From NCBI GenBank assembly GCA_000955785.1, contig JYOD01000067.1:16670-80669 (forward strand): 64,000 nucleotides of DNA. The letters run 5' to 3'. Within the stretch, counting starts at the first letter, position 1. Every line of letters begins with the position of its first letter. Origin of the DNA: Burkholderiaceae bacterium 16. Lineage in GTDB: Bacteria; Pseudomonadota; Gammaproteobacteria; Burkholderiales; Burkholderiaceae. The notes under the pieces were generated by a model, which did no database searches, was not told the origin of the DNA, and saw only the letters and a program-made list of their open reading frames with translations. Below, piece after piece: positions 35,388-44,533 of the stretch. A program made the translations under genes and the position numbers.

Positions 35388-36377
35388 ATGCAAATAGAAC
35401 ACACCCAGGAACACGGTCACAACATCGATGCATCGCGCCGGCAACTGCTGGTAGGTAGCACTGTTGGCGCCGCGGCCGCATCGGTGGCGTCGCTTGCCGC
35501 ACTGACGCCCACGGCCGCGGAAGCCGCGCCGGCCAGCAGCCGCGCCACGAAGCAGGGCCACTACGTCACGACCAAAGACGGCACGCGCATCTTCTACAAG
35601 GACTGGGGCACGGGCAGCCCGGTAGTGTTCTCGCACGGCTGGCCGCTCAATGCCGACGCCTGGGACGCCCAGATGCTGTACCTGGTGCAGAAGGGCTTTC
35701 GCGTGATCGCCCATGACCGTCGCGGCCATGGCCGTTCGGACCAGCCCGCGCAGGGCAACAACATGGACACCTACGCCGACGACCTGGCCGCGCTGCTGGA
35801 CGCCCTCGACATCAAAGGCGCCACACTGGTTGGCCACTCCACCGGCGGCGGCGAAGTGGCGCACTACATCGGCCGTCATGGCACGAAGCGCGTGGCCAAG
35901 GCGGTATTAATCGGCGCGGTGCCGCCAATCATGCTCAAGACCGCGGCCAACCCGAACGGGCTGCCAATGGAAGTGTTCGACAGCATCCGCAAGAACGTGA
36001 CGGAGAACCGCTCGCAGTTCTACAAGGACCTGACTACGCCCTTCTTCGGCTCCAACCGCCCCGGCGCAAAGGTTTCGCAGGGCACCATCGATGCGTTCTG
36101 GGCACAGGGCATGACCGGTGGCATTCTGGGCCAGTACGCATGCATCAAGGAGTTCTCAGAGGTGGACTACACCGAGGACCTGAAGAAAATCACCGTGCCG
36201 ACGCTGATCCTGCATGGTGACGACGACCAGATCGTGCCCATCGACAATTCGGCCCGCCTGTCGGCCAAGATCGTCAAGAACGCCACGCTCAAGGTCTACC
36301 CGGGCGCATCGCATGGCATGTGCGTAATCAACGCCGATCAGGTCAATGCCGACCTGCTTGCCTTTCTGAACAGCTAA
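35388..36377 (+). CDS. Tat-exported alpha/beta-hydrolase (non-haem chloroperoxidase/arylesterase type)
   Basis: This 329-residue protein starts with a twin-arginine signal (ASRRQLLVGS, residues 15-24, then a hydrophobic stretch, cleavage near TAAEA at 46), so it is exported folded to the periplasm. The hydrolase body has nucleophile S151 (GHSTGGGE), the acid Asp in HGDDDQIVPI (about 278-280) and H309 (GASHGM). That is the form of the cofactor-free chloroperoxidase/arylesterase family. These hydrolyse esters or lactones and can form peracids with peroxide. It is 6 bp before another Tat-exported enzyme, so the two are an operon and probably act together outside the cytoplasm. Confidence 0.87.
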   Translation: MQIEHTQEHGHNIDASRRQLLVGSTVGAAAASVASLAALTPTAAEAAPASSRATKQGHYVTTKDGTRIFYKDWGTGSPVVFSHGWPLNADAWDAQMLYLVQKGFRVIAHDRRGHGRSDQPAQGNNMDTYADDLAALLDALDIKGATLVGHSTGGGEVAHYIGRHGTKRVAKAVLIGAVPPIMLKTAANPNGLPMEVFDSIRKNVTENRSQFYKDLTTPFFGSNRPGAKVSQGTIDAFWAQGMTGGILGQYACIKEFSEVDYTEDLKKITVPTLILHGDDDQIVPIDNSARLSAKIVKNATLKVYPGASHGMCVINADQVNADLLAFLNS

Positions 36378-36383
36378 GCCGCG

Positions 36384-38324
36384 ATGTCAGTTAACCGCCG
36401 GCAATTCATCGCCTCTGCTGCCGCCCTCGGTGCGGCAGCCTCTTCGGATCTTCTCGCCATGACCCCGAACCCGACTCCCGACCTGATCCTCGTCAACGGC
36501 AAGTTCGCCACGCTCGACAAGTCCAACCCGCAAGCCGACGCGGTCGCAATCCGCGACGGCCGCTTCGTGGGGGTGGGTGTGCGCCAGGACATCATGAAGC
36601 TCTCCGGGCCGCAGACAAACGTGATCGACCTGAACGGCCGGCGGGCCATTCCCGGGCTGATTGACAGCCACATGCACATCATCCGCGGCGGCCTGAACTA
36701 CAACATGGAGTTGCGCTGGGACGGTGTGCGTTCGCTGGCCGATGCGATGCGCATGCTCAAGGAACAGGTGGCGCGCACGCCCGCCCCACAATGGGTGCGC
36801 GTGGTCGGCGGGTTCACGGAACACCAGTTCGTGGAAAAACGCTTGCCGACCATCGAGGAACTGAACGCCGTGGCGCCCGATACCCCGGTATTCATCCTGC
36901 ACCTCTATGACCGCGCCATCCTGAACGGCGCCGCGCTGCGCGCAGTGGGCTACAACAAGGACACGCCGAATCCGCCGGGTGGCGAGATCGTGCGCGACGC
37001 GCGCGGCAATCCCACAGGGCTGCTGCTGGCCAAGCCGAACGCGACGATTCTCTATGCGACGCTCGCCAAGGGGCCGAAGCTGCCGCCCGAATACCAGAAG
37101 AACTCCACGCGCCACTTCATGCGCGAGGTGAACCGGCTGGGCCTGACCGGCGTGATCGATGCCGGCGGCGGCTATCAGAACTACCCCGAGGACTACAACA
37201 TCATCGAGGAGCTGCACAAGGACGGGCAGCTCACGGTGCGGCTGGCGTACAACCTGTTCACGCAGAAGCCGAAGGAAGAACTGAGCGACTTCAAGACCTG
37301 GACGTCGACCGTCAAGCCAGGCCAGGGCGATGACCTCTACCGCCACAATGGCGCCGGCGAAATGCTGGTCTACACCGCGGCCGACTACGAGGACTTCCGT
37401 GTCGAGCGCCCCGACATGGCGCCGTCGATGGAAGCCGATCTGGAGCCGGTTATCCGCCTGCTGGCGGAAAAGCGCTGGCCGTGGCGCCTGCATGCCACCT
37501 ACAACGAGACCATCACGCGTGCGCTGGACGTCTATGAGAAAGTCGCCAAGGACATCCCGTTTGACGGCCTGAACTGGTTCTTCGACCACGCCGAGACCAT
37601 CAGCGACCGCAATATAGACCGCATCGCCGCGCTGGGCGGCGGCATTGCCGTGCAGCACCGCATGGCATACCAGGGCGAGTACTTCGTCGAGCGCTATGGC
37701 GCCCGCGCCGCCGAAGCCACGCCGCCGATCAAGAAGATGCTCGAGAAGGGCGTCAAGGTCGGTGCCGGCACGGACGCGACGCGCGTGGCGTCCTACAACC
37801 CGTGGGTGTCGCTGTACTGGCTGACCACCGGCAAGACCGTCGGCGGCATGTCGATGTATCCGCAGGCCAACCTGCTGGACCGCGACACGGCGCTGCGGCT
37901 GTGGACCGAAGCCAACACGTGGTTCTCGTCTGAAGTGGGCAAGAAGGGCCAGATCAAGGTGGGTCAGCTGGCCGACCTGGCGGTGCTGTCGCAGGACTAC
38001 TTCAGCGTGCCGGGTGACGAGATCCAGGACATCACCTCGGTGATGACGATCCTCGGCGGCAAAGTGGTCTATGGCGACAGCGAGTTCGGCAAACTGTCGC
38101 CGGAGATTCCGCCGGCCATGCCGGACTGGTCGCCAGCCCGCCATGGCAGCCAGTATCGGCCGCGCCCTCAAGCGAAGGCACTGGCGCTGAACACCGCGTG
38201 CGGCTGCGCCAGTTCGTGCGGCGTGCATGGCCATGCGCATGCCAATGCGTGGACCTCGAGCGTGCCGACGTCGGACGAAAGCACGTTCTGGGGCGCGCTG
38301 GGCTGCTCGTGCTGGGCATTCTGA
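36384..38324 (+). CDS. Tat-exported amidohydrolase (YtcJ-like) with Cys/His-rich tail
   Basis: This 646-residue protein has an N-terminal twin-arginine motif (VNRRQFIAS) and signal. The metal-dependent amidohydrolase barrel follows: SHMHII (HxH), WFFDHAETI, VQHRMAYQGEYF and the GAGTDATRV aspartate. YtcJ-type enzymes hydrolyse amides or cyclic compounds with one or two zinc/iron ions. The last ~45 residues are unusual: six cysteines (CGCASSC, GCSCWAF) and a GVHGHAHA run, a possible metal-binding or thiol tail. It follows the Tat-exported esterase by 6 bp and precedes DoxX by 28 bp. The substrate is unknown. Confidence 0.85.
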   Translation: MSVNRRQFIASAAALGAAASSDLLAMTPNPTPDLILVNGKFATLDKSNPQADAVAIRDGRFVGVGVRQDIMKLSGPQTNVIDLNGRRAIPGLIDSHMHIIRGGLNYNMELRWDGVRSLADAMRMLKEQVARTPAPQWVRVVGGFTEHQFVEKRLPTIEELNAVAPDTPVFILHLYDRAILNGAALRAVGYNKDTPNPPGGEIVRDARGNPTGLLLAKPNATILYATLAKGPKLPPEYQKNSTRHFMREVNRLGLTGVIDAGGGYQNYPEDYNIIEELHKDGQLTVRLAYNLFTQKPKEELSDFKTWTSTVKPGQGDDLYRHNGAGEMLVYTAADYEDFRVERPDMAPSMEADLEPVIRLLAEKRWPWRLHATYNETITRALDVYEKVAKDIPFDGLNWFFDHAETISDRNIDRIAALGGGIAVQHRMAYQGEYFVERYGARAAEATPPIKKMLEKGVKVGAGTDATRVASYNPWVSLYWLTTGKTVGGMSMYPQANLLDRDTALRLWTEANTWFSSEVGKKGQIKVGQLADLAVLSQDYFSVPGDEIQDITSVMTILGGKVVYGDSEFGKLSPEIPPAMPDWSPARHGSQYRPRPQAKALALNTACGCASSCGVHGHAHANAWTSSVPTSDESTFWGALGCSCWAF

Positions 38325-38352
38325 TCCACGTTGACCACATCGGAGAGCGGCC

Positions 38353-38787
38353 ATGACCATCTCGACGCCCCCGCTAGCCACGGCCGGCAACAACACCCAC
38401 CGGCTGTCTCGCTGGCTGCGCTGGATCGCCCTGCTTTTGCTGTGCGCAGCCTACCTGCAGGGCGGATTGGTCAAGCTGTTCGACTTCTCCAGCGCAGTGG
38501 CAGAGATGCAGCACTTCGGCCTGTCGCCCGGCGTGCCGCTGGCCGGGGCGACGATTGCGCTGGAGCTTGGTGCGTCGGCAATGATCCTGACCGGCTTCTG
38601 GCGCTGGCTAGGCGCACTGGCGCTGGCGGCGTTCACGCTGATGGCCACGTTCCTGGCCAACCGGTTTTGGAGCGCACCGCCCGAGGCACAGTTCATGATG
38701 GCTAACGCGTTCTTCGAACATCTTGGCCTGGTGGGTGGGTTCCTGCTCGTGGCGTGGGATGACCTTCGCACGCGGAGACAACCATGA
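38353..38787 (+). CDS. DoxX-family membrane protein (second copy)
   Basis: This 144-residue protein has four hydrophobic helices and DoxX signatures (YLQGGLVKLFDF, FFEHLGLVGGFLLVAWDD). It follows the amidohydrolase by 28 bp, and its stop overlaps the MFS start (ATGA), so it is part of the operon. DoxX proteins are inner-membrane and often linked with redox or stress functions; the precise role is not known. An unrelated-looking DoxX paralogue (23394) follows another YcaC-like hydrolase. Confidence 0.82.
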   Translation: MTISTPPLATAGNNTHRLSRWLRWIALLLLCAAYLQGGLVKLFDFSSAVAEMQHFGLSPGVPLAGATIALELGASAMILTGFWRWLGALALAAFTLMATFLANRFWSAPPEAQFMMANAFFEHLGLVGGFLLVAWDDLRTRRQP

Positions 38788-40397
38788 CGCAATCTGCCAT
38801 CTCGGCGGCCAAGCCTGCATCGGGCGGCACGTTTGCCCCGCTGGCCCAACCCACGTTTGCGGTACTGTGGGTGGCCACGATCCTCGGTAACATCGGCAGC
38901 TTCATGCGCGATGTGGCCAGCGCATGGCTGGCAACCGATCTTTCCACTTCACCGGCAGCGGTCGCCACCATCCAGGCGGCTGCCACGCTGCCCGTCTTCC
39001 TGTTAGCGATTCCGGCCGGTGTGCTCTCCGACATCCTCGACCGGCGCCGCTTCCTGATCGTGATCCAGCTCGGACTGGCCATGGTCAGCGGCACGCTGAT
39101 GCTGCTGGCGTGGCGCCAGGCGCTGACGATCGAAATCCTGATTGCGCTGGCGTTCGTCGGCGGTGTGGGTGCGGCGATGATGGGGCCGACGTGGCAGTCG
39201 ATCGTGCCCGAGCTCGTGCCGCCGAGCACGCTGCGACAGGCTGTGGCACTGAACTCGCTGGGCGTGAACGTCGCCCGTGCGATTGGACCGGCTACCGGGG
39301 GTCTGCTGCTCGCGGCATTCGGCGCGGCTGCCACGTATAGCGCAGACCTGCTCAGCTATGTGTTCGTCATCGCTGCGCTGATCTGGTGGAAGCGTCCCGA
39401 AAAGCCAAGCGATCCGCTGCGCGAACACTTCTTCAGCGCTTTCCGAGCAGGCTTACGCTTCACGCGCGCGCACAGCAAGCTGCACGTAGTATTGGCGCGC
39501 GCAGCAGTGCATTTTGCCTTCGGCAGCGGCGTATGGGCGTTGTTGCCGCTGGTAGCCCGTCAGCTGTTGCATGGCGGTGCCAGCCTCTATGGTGTGTTGC
39601 TGGGCGCAGTGGGCGCTGGCGCGATCCTTGGCGCGCTGACGATGTCCAGGCTGCAGCAGCGGCTCGACACAGATGGCATGGTGCTGTTGTCCGCGATCGT
39701 CACGGCGGTCGTCATGGCGGCGCTGTCGAGCGCACCACCCATATGGCTGGCATTGCCGCTACTGTTGCTGCTCGGCGCCGCGTGGATTATGGCGCTGACC
39801 ACGCTCGGCGGCGCGGCGCAGGCGATCCTGCCGAACTGGGTGCGCGGCCGCGCGCTGGCGGTCTACCAAATGGTGTTCAACGGCGCGCTGGCCGGTGGCA
39901 GCCTGGTCTGGGGCTTTGTGGCGCAGGCACTGGGCACACCGCACGCGCTGCTGATCGCCGCGGCGGGGCTGGTCGTTACCGCGCTGATTCTGCACCGCAT
40001 GCGGCTGCCGCGCGGCGAGGAAGACCTCGGTCCCGCACGTCACTGGCCCGAACCGGAGATGGCCGGCGAGATCGCGCACGACCGTGGTCCGGTGATGATC
40101 CTGATCGAATACTGCATCCCGCCTGCCAACCGCGATGCGTTCCTGCATGCGGTGCACAAGCTGTCGGAAGAGCGTCTGCGTGACGGTGCGTTCAGCTGGG
40201 GCGTGATGGAAGATCCGGCCAACCCCGAACTGCTGACCGAGTGGTTCCTGGTCGAGTCGTGGGCCGAGCACCTCCGCCAGCACCAGCGGGTGCCCAATGC
40301 CGATGCCGATCTGCAACGCGACGTGGCAGGTTTCCACGTGGGCGCCAAGCCGCCGCAGGTGCGGCACCTGCTCGGACTGGGCCTGCCGCCGGCGTAG
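38784..40397 (+). CDS. MFS exporter with C-terminal ABM-like domain
   Basis: This 537-residue protein starts as an MFS_3/EntS-type drug or siderophore exporter (TFAVLWVATILGNIGSFMRD, MGPTWQSIVPELV, NSLGVNVARAIGPATGG) with about 10-12 helices up to residue ~410. It continues with a ~100-residue soluble domain (VMILIEYCIPPANRDAFL, LTEWFLVESWAEHLRQHQRV) like the ABM monooxygenase fold. This fusion is a known pattern in the family. Translation is coupled to DoxX (ATGA). It likely exports a product or toxicant linked with the two Tat-exported hydrolases upstream. Confidence 0.85.
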   Translation: MTQSAISAAKPASGGTFAPLAQPTFAVLWVATILGNIGSFMRDVASAWLATDLSTSPAAVATIQAAATLPVFLLAIPAGVLSDILDRRRFLIVIQLGLAMVSGTLMLLAWRQALTIEILIALAFVGGVGAAMMGPTWQSIVPELVPPSTLRQAVALNSLGVNVARAIGPATGGLLLAAFGAAATYSADLLSYVFVIAALIWWKRPEKPSDPLREHFFSAFRAGLRFTRAHSKLHVVLARAAVHFAFGSGVWALLPLVARQLLHGGASLYGVLLGAVGAGAILGALTMSRLQQRLDTDGMVLLSAIVTAVVMAALSSAPPIWLALPLLLLLGAAWIMALTTLGGAAQAILPNWVRGRALAVYQMVFNGALAGGSLVWGFVAQALGTPHALLIAAAGLVVTALILHRMRLPRGEEDLGPARHWPEPEMAGEIAHDRGPVMILIEYCIPPANRDAFLHAVHKLSEERLRDGAFSWGVMEDPANPELLTEWFLVESWAEHLRQHQRVPNADADLQRDVAGFHVGAKPPQVRHLLGLGLPPA

Positions 40398-40435
40398 CGC
40401 CGCACCGATTCCCCCCCTTTCCAACCTTGTCTCAT

Positions 40436-40729
40436 ATGAAGCTCTATCTCATCTCCCTTGGCGCCGGCATCCTGGTCGGCATCATCTATGCATTGATGCA
40501 GGTCCGCTCGCCAGCGCCGCCCGCAATTGCTTTGATCGGGCTGCTAGGCATGCTGATTGGCGAGCAGGTTGTGCCGCCGGTCAAGCGCATGCTGGCGGGC
40601 GAGTCAGTAACCATTGCATGGTTCCGCGGCGAATGCGTCCCGAAGATTACGGGTACACCGCCCAATGCGGACACGACCGTTGAACCGTCGGCATCCCTCC
40701 GCGCGCGTAGCAAAGAAGGGAACCAGTAA
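40436..40729 (+). CDS. XapX-domain small membrane protein
   Basis: This 97-residue protein has two hydrophobic helices. It matches the XapX/DUF1427 family: YLISLGAGILVGIIYALMQVRSPAPP, split at 5-29, and IALIGLLGMLIGEQ. The ATG at 40436 is where homology begins; the longer frame upstream overlaps the MFS gene. XapX proteins often accompany YcaC-like hydrolases and amidohydrolases, as here, but the function is unknown. The polar C-terminal 35 residues look disordered. The porin gene starts 4 bp downstream of its stop. Confidence 0.82.
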   Translation: MKLYLISLGAGILVGIIYALMQVRSPAPPAIALIGLLGMLIGEQVVPPVKRMLAGESVTIAWFRGECVPKITGTPPNADTTVEPSASLRARSKEGNQ

Positions 40730-40733
40730 CGGC

Positions 40734-41882
40734 ATGAGTCGTTTCCGAAACCAGCCCGAAGCACTTACCAGCCGTACTATCGCAATCGCGCCCCGGCGCA
40801 TTTACGCCGCCTTGGCAGCGTCCTTGTCCGCGGCCGCGGCACCTGCCGTGGCGGGGAACAATGTCTCGGTCTATGGCCGGCTGAACACAGCAATCGAGTA
40901 TGTGACCGTGACCACCGCAACCGACGGCACCAGACTAGGCAATACGGCGCGCCTCACGAATAACCGCTCCGTGTTCGGCTTACGGGGCGAGGAACCGTTG
41001 GCCAACGGGATCAAGGCGATCTGGCAAATCGAAAGCGCCCTGTCGATTGACAACGGCACGGGGCAAATCGCCGCGCGAGATACCCGGCTCGGCCTTCAGA
41101 GCCCGTACGGCACCCTCTTCATGGGCAACTGGGACACACCATACACAAGTGCGACCAAGAGCTACGACCCGTATTACCCCACAACTGCGGGTTACATGGC
41201 GCTGATAGGCAATGGCGCTGCCTCTACCAGCGACAATGTCCAGAACACCAGCTCATTTGATCGACGGCAGAAGAACTCGTTGCACTACCAGTCGCCGACG
41301 TGGCACGGCTTGAGCGGCGCCATCGCCTGGGGATTGCCGGAAGAGAAGACAACGGTGCCGCGCAATCCGGCGCTGTATTCCTTTGCCACCGCCTATGACC
41401 ACGGCAACCTGAACCTGACGCTTGCCTATGAAATCCACCAGCACTATCAGACCAGCGGACGCAACGACGACGCAATCAAGGCAGGAATTTCCTACCAATT
41501 CCCGTCGGCACGCGTCAGTGCCCTGTATGAACGCCTGCACTATCGTACCGCCACTGGAGACCTTACGCGCGATGGCTACTATGTCTCGCTGATACAGCAG
41601 CTTGGCACTGGTAGCATACGCGCCGGCTTCGCCTTTGTCGGCAATGGCACCGGCACGGCTACGGAAACGATTGGATCCGTCCGCAGTGGTTCGGAAACCG
41701 GCGCATGTCAGGTAACTGTCGGCTATGACTATCCCCTTTCCAAGCGAACTGCGCTATACGCTTACTACAGCCACATCAACAACCGCAGCAACGCGATCTA
41801 TGACTTCGCCATCAATAACATCGGCATCAAGGCTGGCGCCGACCCGCAGACGTTCGCCATTGCGATGCGGCACAGCTTCTGA
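40734..41882 (+). CDS. Gram-negative porin (Burkholderiales general-porin type)
   Basis: This 382-residue outer-membrane porin has a signal peptide cut after APAVA (about residue 40), then the typical start NNVSVYGRLNTAIEY and GLRGEEPLANGIKAIWQIE. The SYGTLFMGNWDTPY-like L3 region is present, and it ends AIAMRHSF with a C-terminal phenylalanine. The ATG at 40734 is 4 bp after the XapX stop, so it is the tail of the operon from 35388. It would allow diffusion of small anions or the pathway's substrate. Confidence 0.87.
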   Translation: MSRFRNQPEALTSRTIAIAPRRIYAALAASLSAAAAPAVAGNNVSVYGRLNTAIEYVTVTTATDGTRLGNTARLTNNRSVFGLRGEEPLANGIKAIWQIESALSIDNGTGQIAARDTRLGLQSPYGTLFMGNWDTPYTSATKSYDPYYPTTAGYMALIGNGAASTSDNVQNTSSFDRRQKNSLHYQSPTWHGLSGAIAWGLPEEKTTVPRNPALYSFATAYDHGNLNLTLAYEIHQHYQTSGRNDDAIKAGISYQFPSARVSALYERLHYRTATGDLTRDGYYVSLIQQLGTGSIRAGFAFVGNGTGTATETIGSVRSGSETGACQVTVGYDYPLSKRTALYAYYSHINNRSNAIYDFAINNIGIKAGADPQTFAIAMRHSF

Positions 41883-41915
41883 CCCTCAACTGACCAACGT
41901 TCGCGGGAGACCACA

Positions 41916-42641
41916 TTGACACCCACACAGCTTCCCGACACGGGCCGCGCTAATCTTTCGGGACCGGCGTTCGGCTGCATCCTGGCCTTCGTCGCAGGCT
42001 ATGTAGACGTGGTCGGGTTCATTTCACTATTCGGCCTATTTACGGCACACGTGACAGGAAACTTCGTGATGATCGGCGTCGACATCGCCGGTGATTCGAC
42101 AGGCCTGCTCGCTAAACTGCTTGCGCTGCCGACTTTTGCCTTGGCGGTTGCGGCCGCCAGACTGACCGAGTCACGCATCGTACGGGACAAACAATCGGCA
42201 CCCCCGCTGTTGCTATTTGCCGAGGCCGCGGCGCTGGTTCTTTTCATAATTGCCGGACTCCACGCCTCTCCCAATTCCGATCCGGGTACGCCGGCGGCCG
42301 TCGGCGCCGGCATGCTTGCCGTGGTGGCCATGGGTATTCAGAACTCACTGTCCAGGACGTCTTTGTCAGACCTTGGCCCCACTACGATCATGACGGGAAA
42401 TACCACGCAAATTATCATTGACCTGGTGGACCTGCCATCCGCATCTGAGACGGAACGCGAAGCCATACGCGGTCGGCTCAAAAAGATGGTGCCGGCGCTC
42501 GCGGGTTTCGCATCGGGCGCCGCTCTCGGCGCCCTTGGCTATTCGATGCTTTCGATCTGGTGTGTCATGCTGCCAGCCGTATTGCTGACGGCGCTCGGTC
42601 TATTGACTTGGCGCAATGGCGCAAACAGCCTTCAGAAGTGA
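41916..42641 (+). CDS. YoaK/DUF1275-family membrane protein
   Basis: This 241-residue protein has six hydrophobic helices and family segments FVAGYVDVVGFISLFGLFTAHVTGN, split at about residues 23-47, and MGIQNSLSR, MTGNTTQIIIDL. It starts with TTG at 41916 with GGGAGA 5 bases upstream; there is no better ATG nearby. DUF1275 proteins are integral inner-membrane proteins of unknown function. It is 33 bp after the porin gene and may share its transcript. Confidence 0.85.
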   Translation: MTPTQLPDTGRANLSGPAFGCILAFVAGYVDVVGFISLFGLFTAHVTGNFVMIGVDIAGDSTGLLAKLLALPTFALAVAAARLTESRIVRDKQSAPPLLLFAEAAALVLFIIAGLHASPNSDPGTPAAVGAGMLAVVAMGIQNSLSRTSLSDLGPTTIMTGNTTQIIIDLVDLPSASETEREAIRGRLKKMVPALAGFASGAALGALGYSMLSIWCVMLPAVLLTALGLLTWRNGANSLQK

Positions 42642-43090
42642 ATTGGCAGACGAGTGAATTCGAGACGCCCTCGCCTTCCTGCGGTTCACCGATCTCACAT
42701 CGCCGCTGCCAGTGCCGAGCTGAGCAAGCAGCATTCCAAAGTCCGCGACCAGGCCGAAGACCCAGCCAGCTAATACGAACAGACAATGGCCACAGCCTGC
42801 ATCGCCAATTAATCTCTCCTGGTTTTGCAGGGCGGCACGCTGCAACTGACATTGACCTGAATCGGCGTTTGGAAGCCTGTCCGGTCACCTTGCTGTGCGG
42901 GCCCGGAGTTCGCCCCCAAACAAGTGGTTGGCCATAGCCAGGTCCCGGGTAGCCGGAGCAGTGCACTGTGCTGAGGACAGCCCTGTGCGGGGAAGGGTGA
43001 CTCATCGTCTGCCTCCTCTGGTTTCGCATCCGTCTACTGATTTCCGGCACGAAGGCCCCCCAATTTCCTTCACCAACAAGAAGACTCACG
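42642..43090. other. Intergenic region before catalase (449 bp)
   Basis: No gene is visible. It carries at about 42773-42800 a short element (CTAATACGAA..GACAATGG.CA) matching one at 34411-34438. No CRP- or OxyR-type site can be named with confidence. Confidence 0.4.
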
Positions 43091-44533
43091 ATGAACAGAG
43101 ACACTCTCACCACGGCGGCGGGCGCACCGGTCACCGACAATCAGAACTCCCAGACCGCCGGTCCGCGCGGGCCGATGCTGCTGCAGGATGTCTGGTTCCT
43201 GGAGAAGCTGGCCCATTTCGACCGCGAGGTCATTCCAGAGCGCCGCGTGCACGCCAAGGGTTCAGGCGCGTATGGCACGTTCCGCGTGACGCACGACATC
43301 ACGAAGTACACGAAGGCATCGATCTTCGCGGAGATCGGCAAGGAGACGCCGCTGTTCATTCGCTTCTCGACCGTGGCCGGCGAGCGCGGCGCGGCTGATG
43401 CCGAGCGAGACGTGCGCGGCTTCTCGGTCAAGTTCTACACGGACGAGGGCAATTGGGATGTCGTCGGCAACAACACGCCGGTGTTCTTCGTACGCGATCC
43501 GCTCAAGTTTCCGGACTTCATCCACACTCAGAAACGCAATCCGCGCACCAACCTACGTGACCCGATCGCCGTGTGGGATTTCTGGTCGAAGCATCCGGAG
43601 TCGCTGCACCAGGTCACGATCCTCATGAGCGACCGCGGCCTGCCGCAGAACTACCGCCAGATTCACGGCTTCGGCTCGCACACGTACTCGTTCATCAACG
43701 CGAACAACGAGCGCTTCTGGGTCAAACTCCACTTCAAGTCGCAGCAGGGCATCGCGAACTGGACCAACGAGGAGGCGGCGAAGGTCGTGGCCGCCGACCG
43801 CGAGAGCGCGCAGCGCGACTTGTACGCGAATATCGAGAAAAGAGATTTCCCGCGCTGGAACCTGCGCGTGCAGATTATGCCGGAGGCCGATGCGGTGAAA
43901 TACCACATCAATCCTTTCGACCTGACCAAGGTGTGGCCGCACAAGGACTACCCGCTGATCGACGTCGGCGTGCTCGAATTGAACCGTAATCCGGAGAACT
44001 ATTTTGCCGAGGTGGAGCAGGTGGCGATGAATCCGGCCAACATCGTGCCGGGCATCGGCTTCTCGCCGGACAAGATGCTGCAGGGCCGGCTGTTCTCGTA
44101 CGGCGACACCCAGCGTTATCGCCTGGGGATCAACCACCACCAGATCCCGGTCAACGCGCCAAAATGCTCGTTCTATAACAGCTTCCACCGTGACGGCGCG
44201 ATGCGCGTGGACGGCAATCGGGGCAGCAAGCTCAACTACGAGCCGAACCGCCAGGGCACCTTCGCGGCGAGCGAGCGCGCTCTCGAGCCGCCACTGGTGC
44301 TCGATGGTGCGGCGGACCGCTGGGACCACCGCGTCGACACGGACTACTACAGCCAGCCAGGGGCACTGTTCCGCCTTTTCGACGAGGGTCAGCGGCAGCG
44401 GCTGTTCGCAAACATCGCGGTGGCAATGCAGGGCGTGCCCGAGGAAATTGTGCGCGTGCAGATTGAACATTTCACCAAGGCCGATCCGACCTATGGTGAA
44501 GGAATCCGGCGTGCAGTGAACTGCCTAAAGTAA
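43091..44533 (+). CDS. katA: Monofunctional haem catalase (small-subunit, clade III type)
   Basis: This 480-residue catalase decomposes hydrogen peroxide in the cytoplasm. The distal histidine H54 (PERRVHAKGSGAYG) and asparagine N127 (VVGNNTPVFFVRD) are present, as is the proximal tyrosine in GRLFSYGDTQRYRLG. The sequence is complete, with the usual small-subunit length and no C-terminal flavodoxin-like domain. It stands alone between the YoaK-type gene and a receiver-only regulator. Together with the esterase/chloroperoxidase-type and YcaC-like genes it supports an oxidative or peroxide-related role for this region. Confidence 0.93.
   Translation: MNRDTLTTAAGAPVTDNQNSQTAGPRGPMLLQDVWFLEKLAHFDREVIPERRVHAKGSGAYGTFRVTHDITKYTKASIFAEIGKETPLFIRFSTVAGERGAADAERDVRGFSVKFYTDEGNWDVVGNNTPVFFVRDPLKFPDFIHTQKRNPRTNLRDPIAVWDFWSKHPESLHQVTILMSDRGLPQNYRQIHGFGSHTYSFINANNERFWVKLHFKSQQGIANWTNEEAAKVVAADRESAQRDLYANIEKRDFPRWNLRVQIMPEADAVKYHINPFDLTKVWPHKDYPLIDVGVLELNRNPENYFAEVEQVAMNPANIVPGIGFSPDKMLQGRLFSYGDTQRYRLGINHHQIPVNAPKCSFYNSFHRDGAMRVDGNRGSKLNYEPNRQGTFAASERALEPPLVLDGAADRWDHRVDTDYYSQPGALFRLFDEGQRQRLFANIAVAMQGVPEEIVRVQIEHFTKADPTYGEGIRRAVNCLK

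Noticed and set aside
36387..38396. Long minus-strand frame (669 codons) opposite the amidohydrolase
   Set aside because: The sense strand encodes a complete Tat amidohydrolase; the antisense product is His/Arg-rich with no family features.
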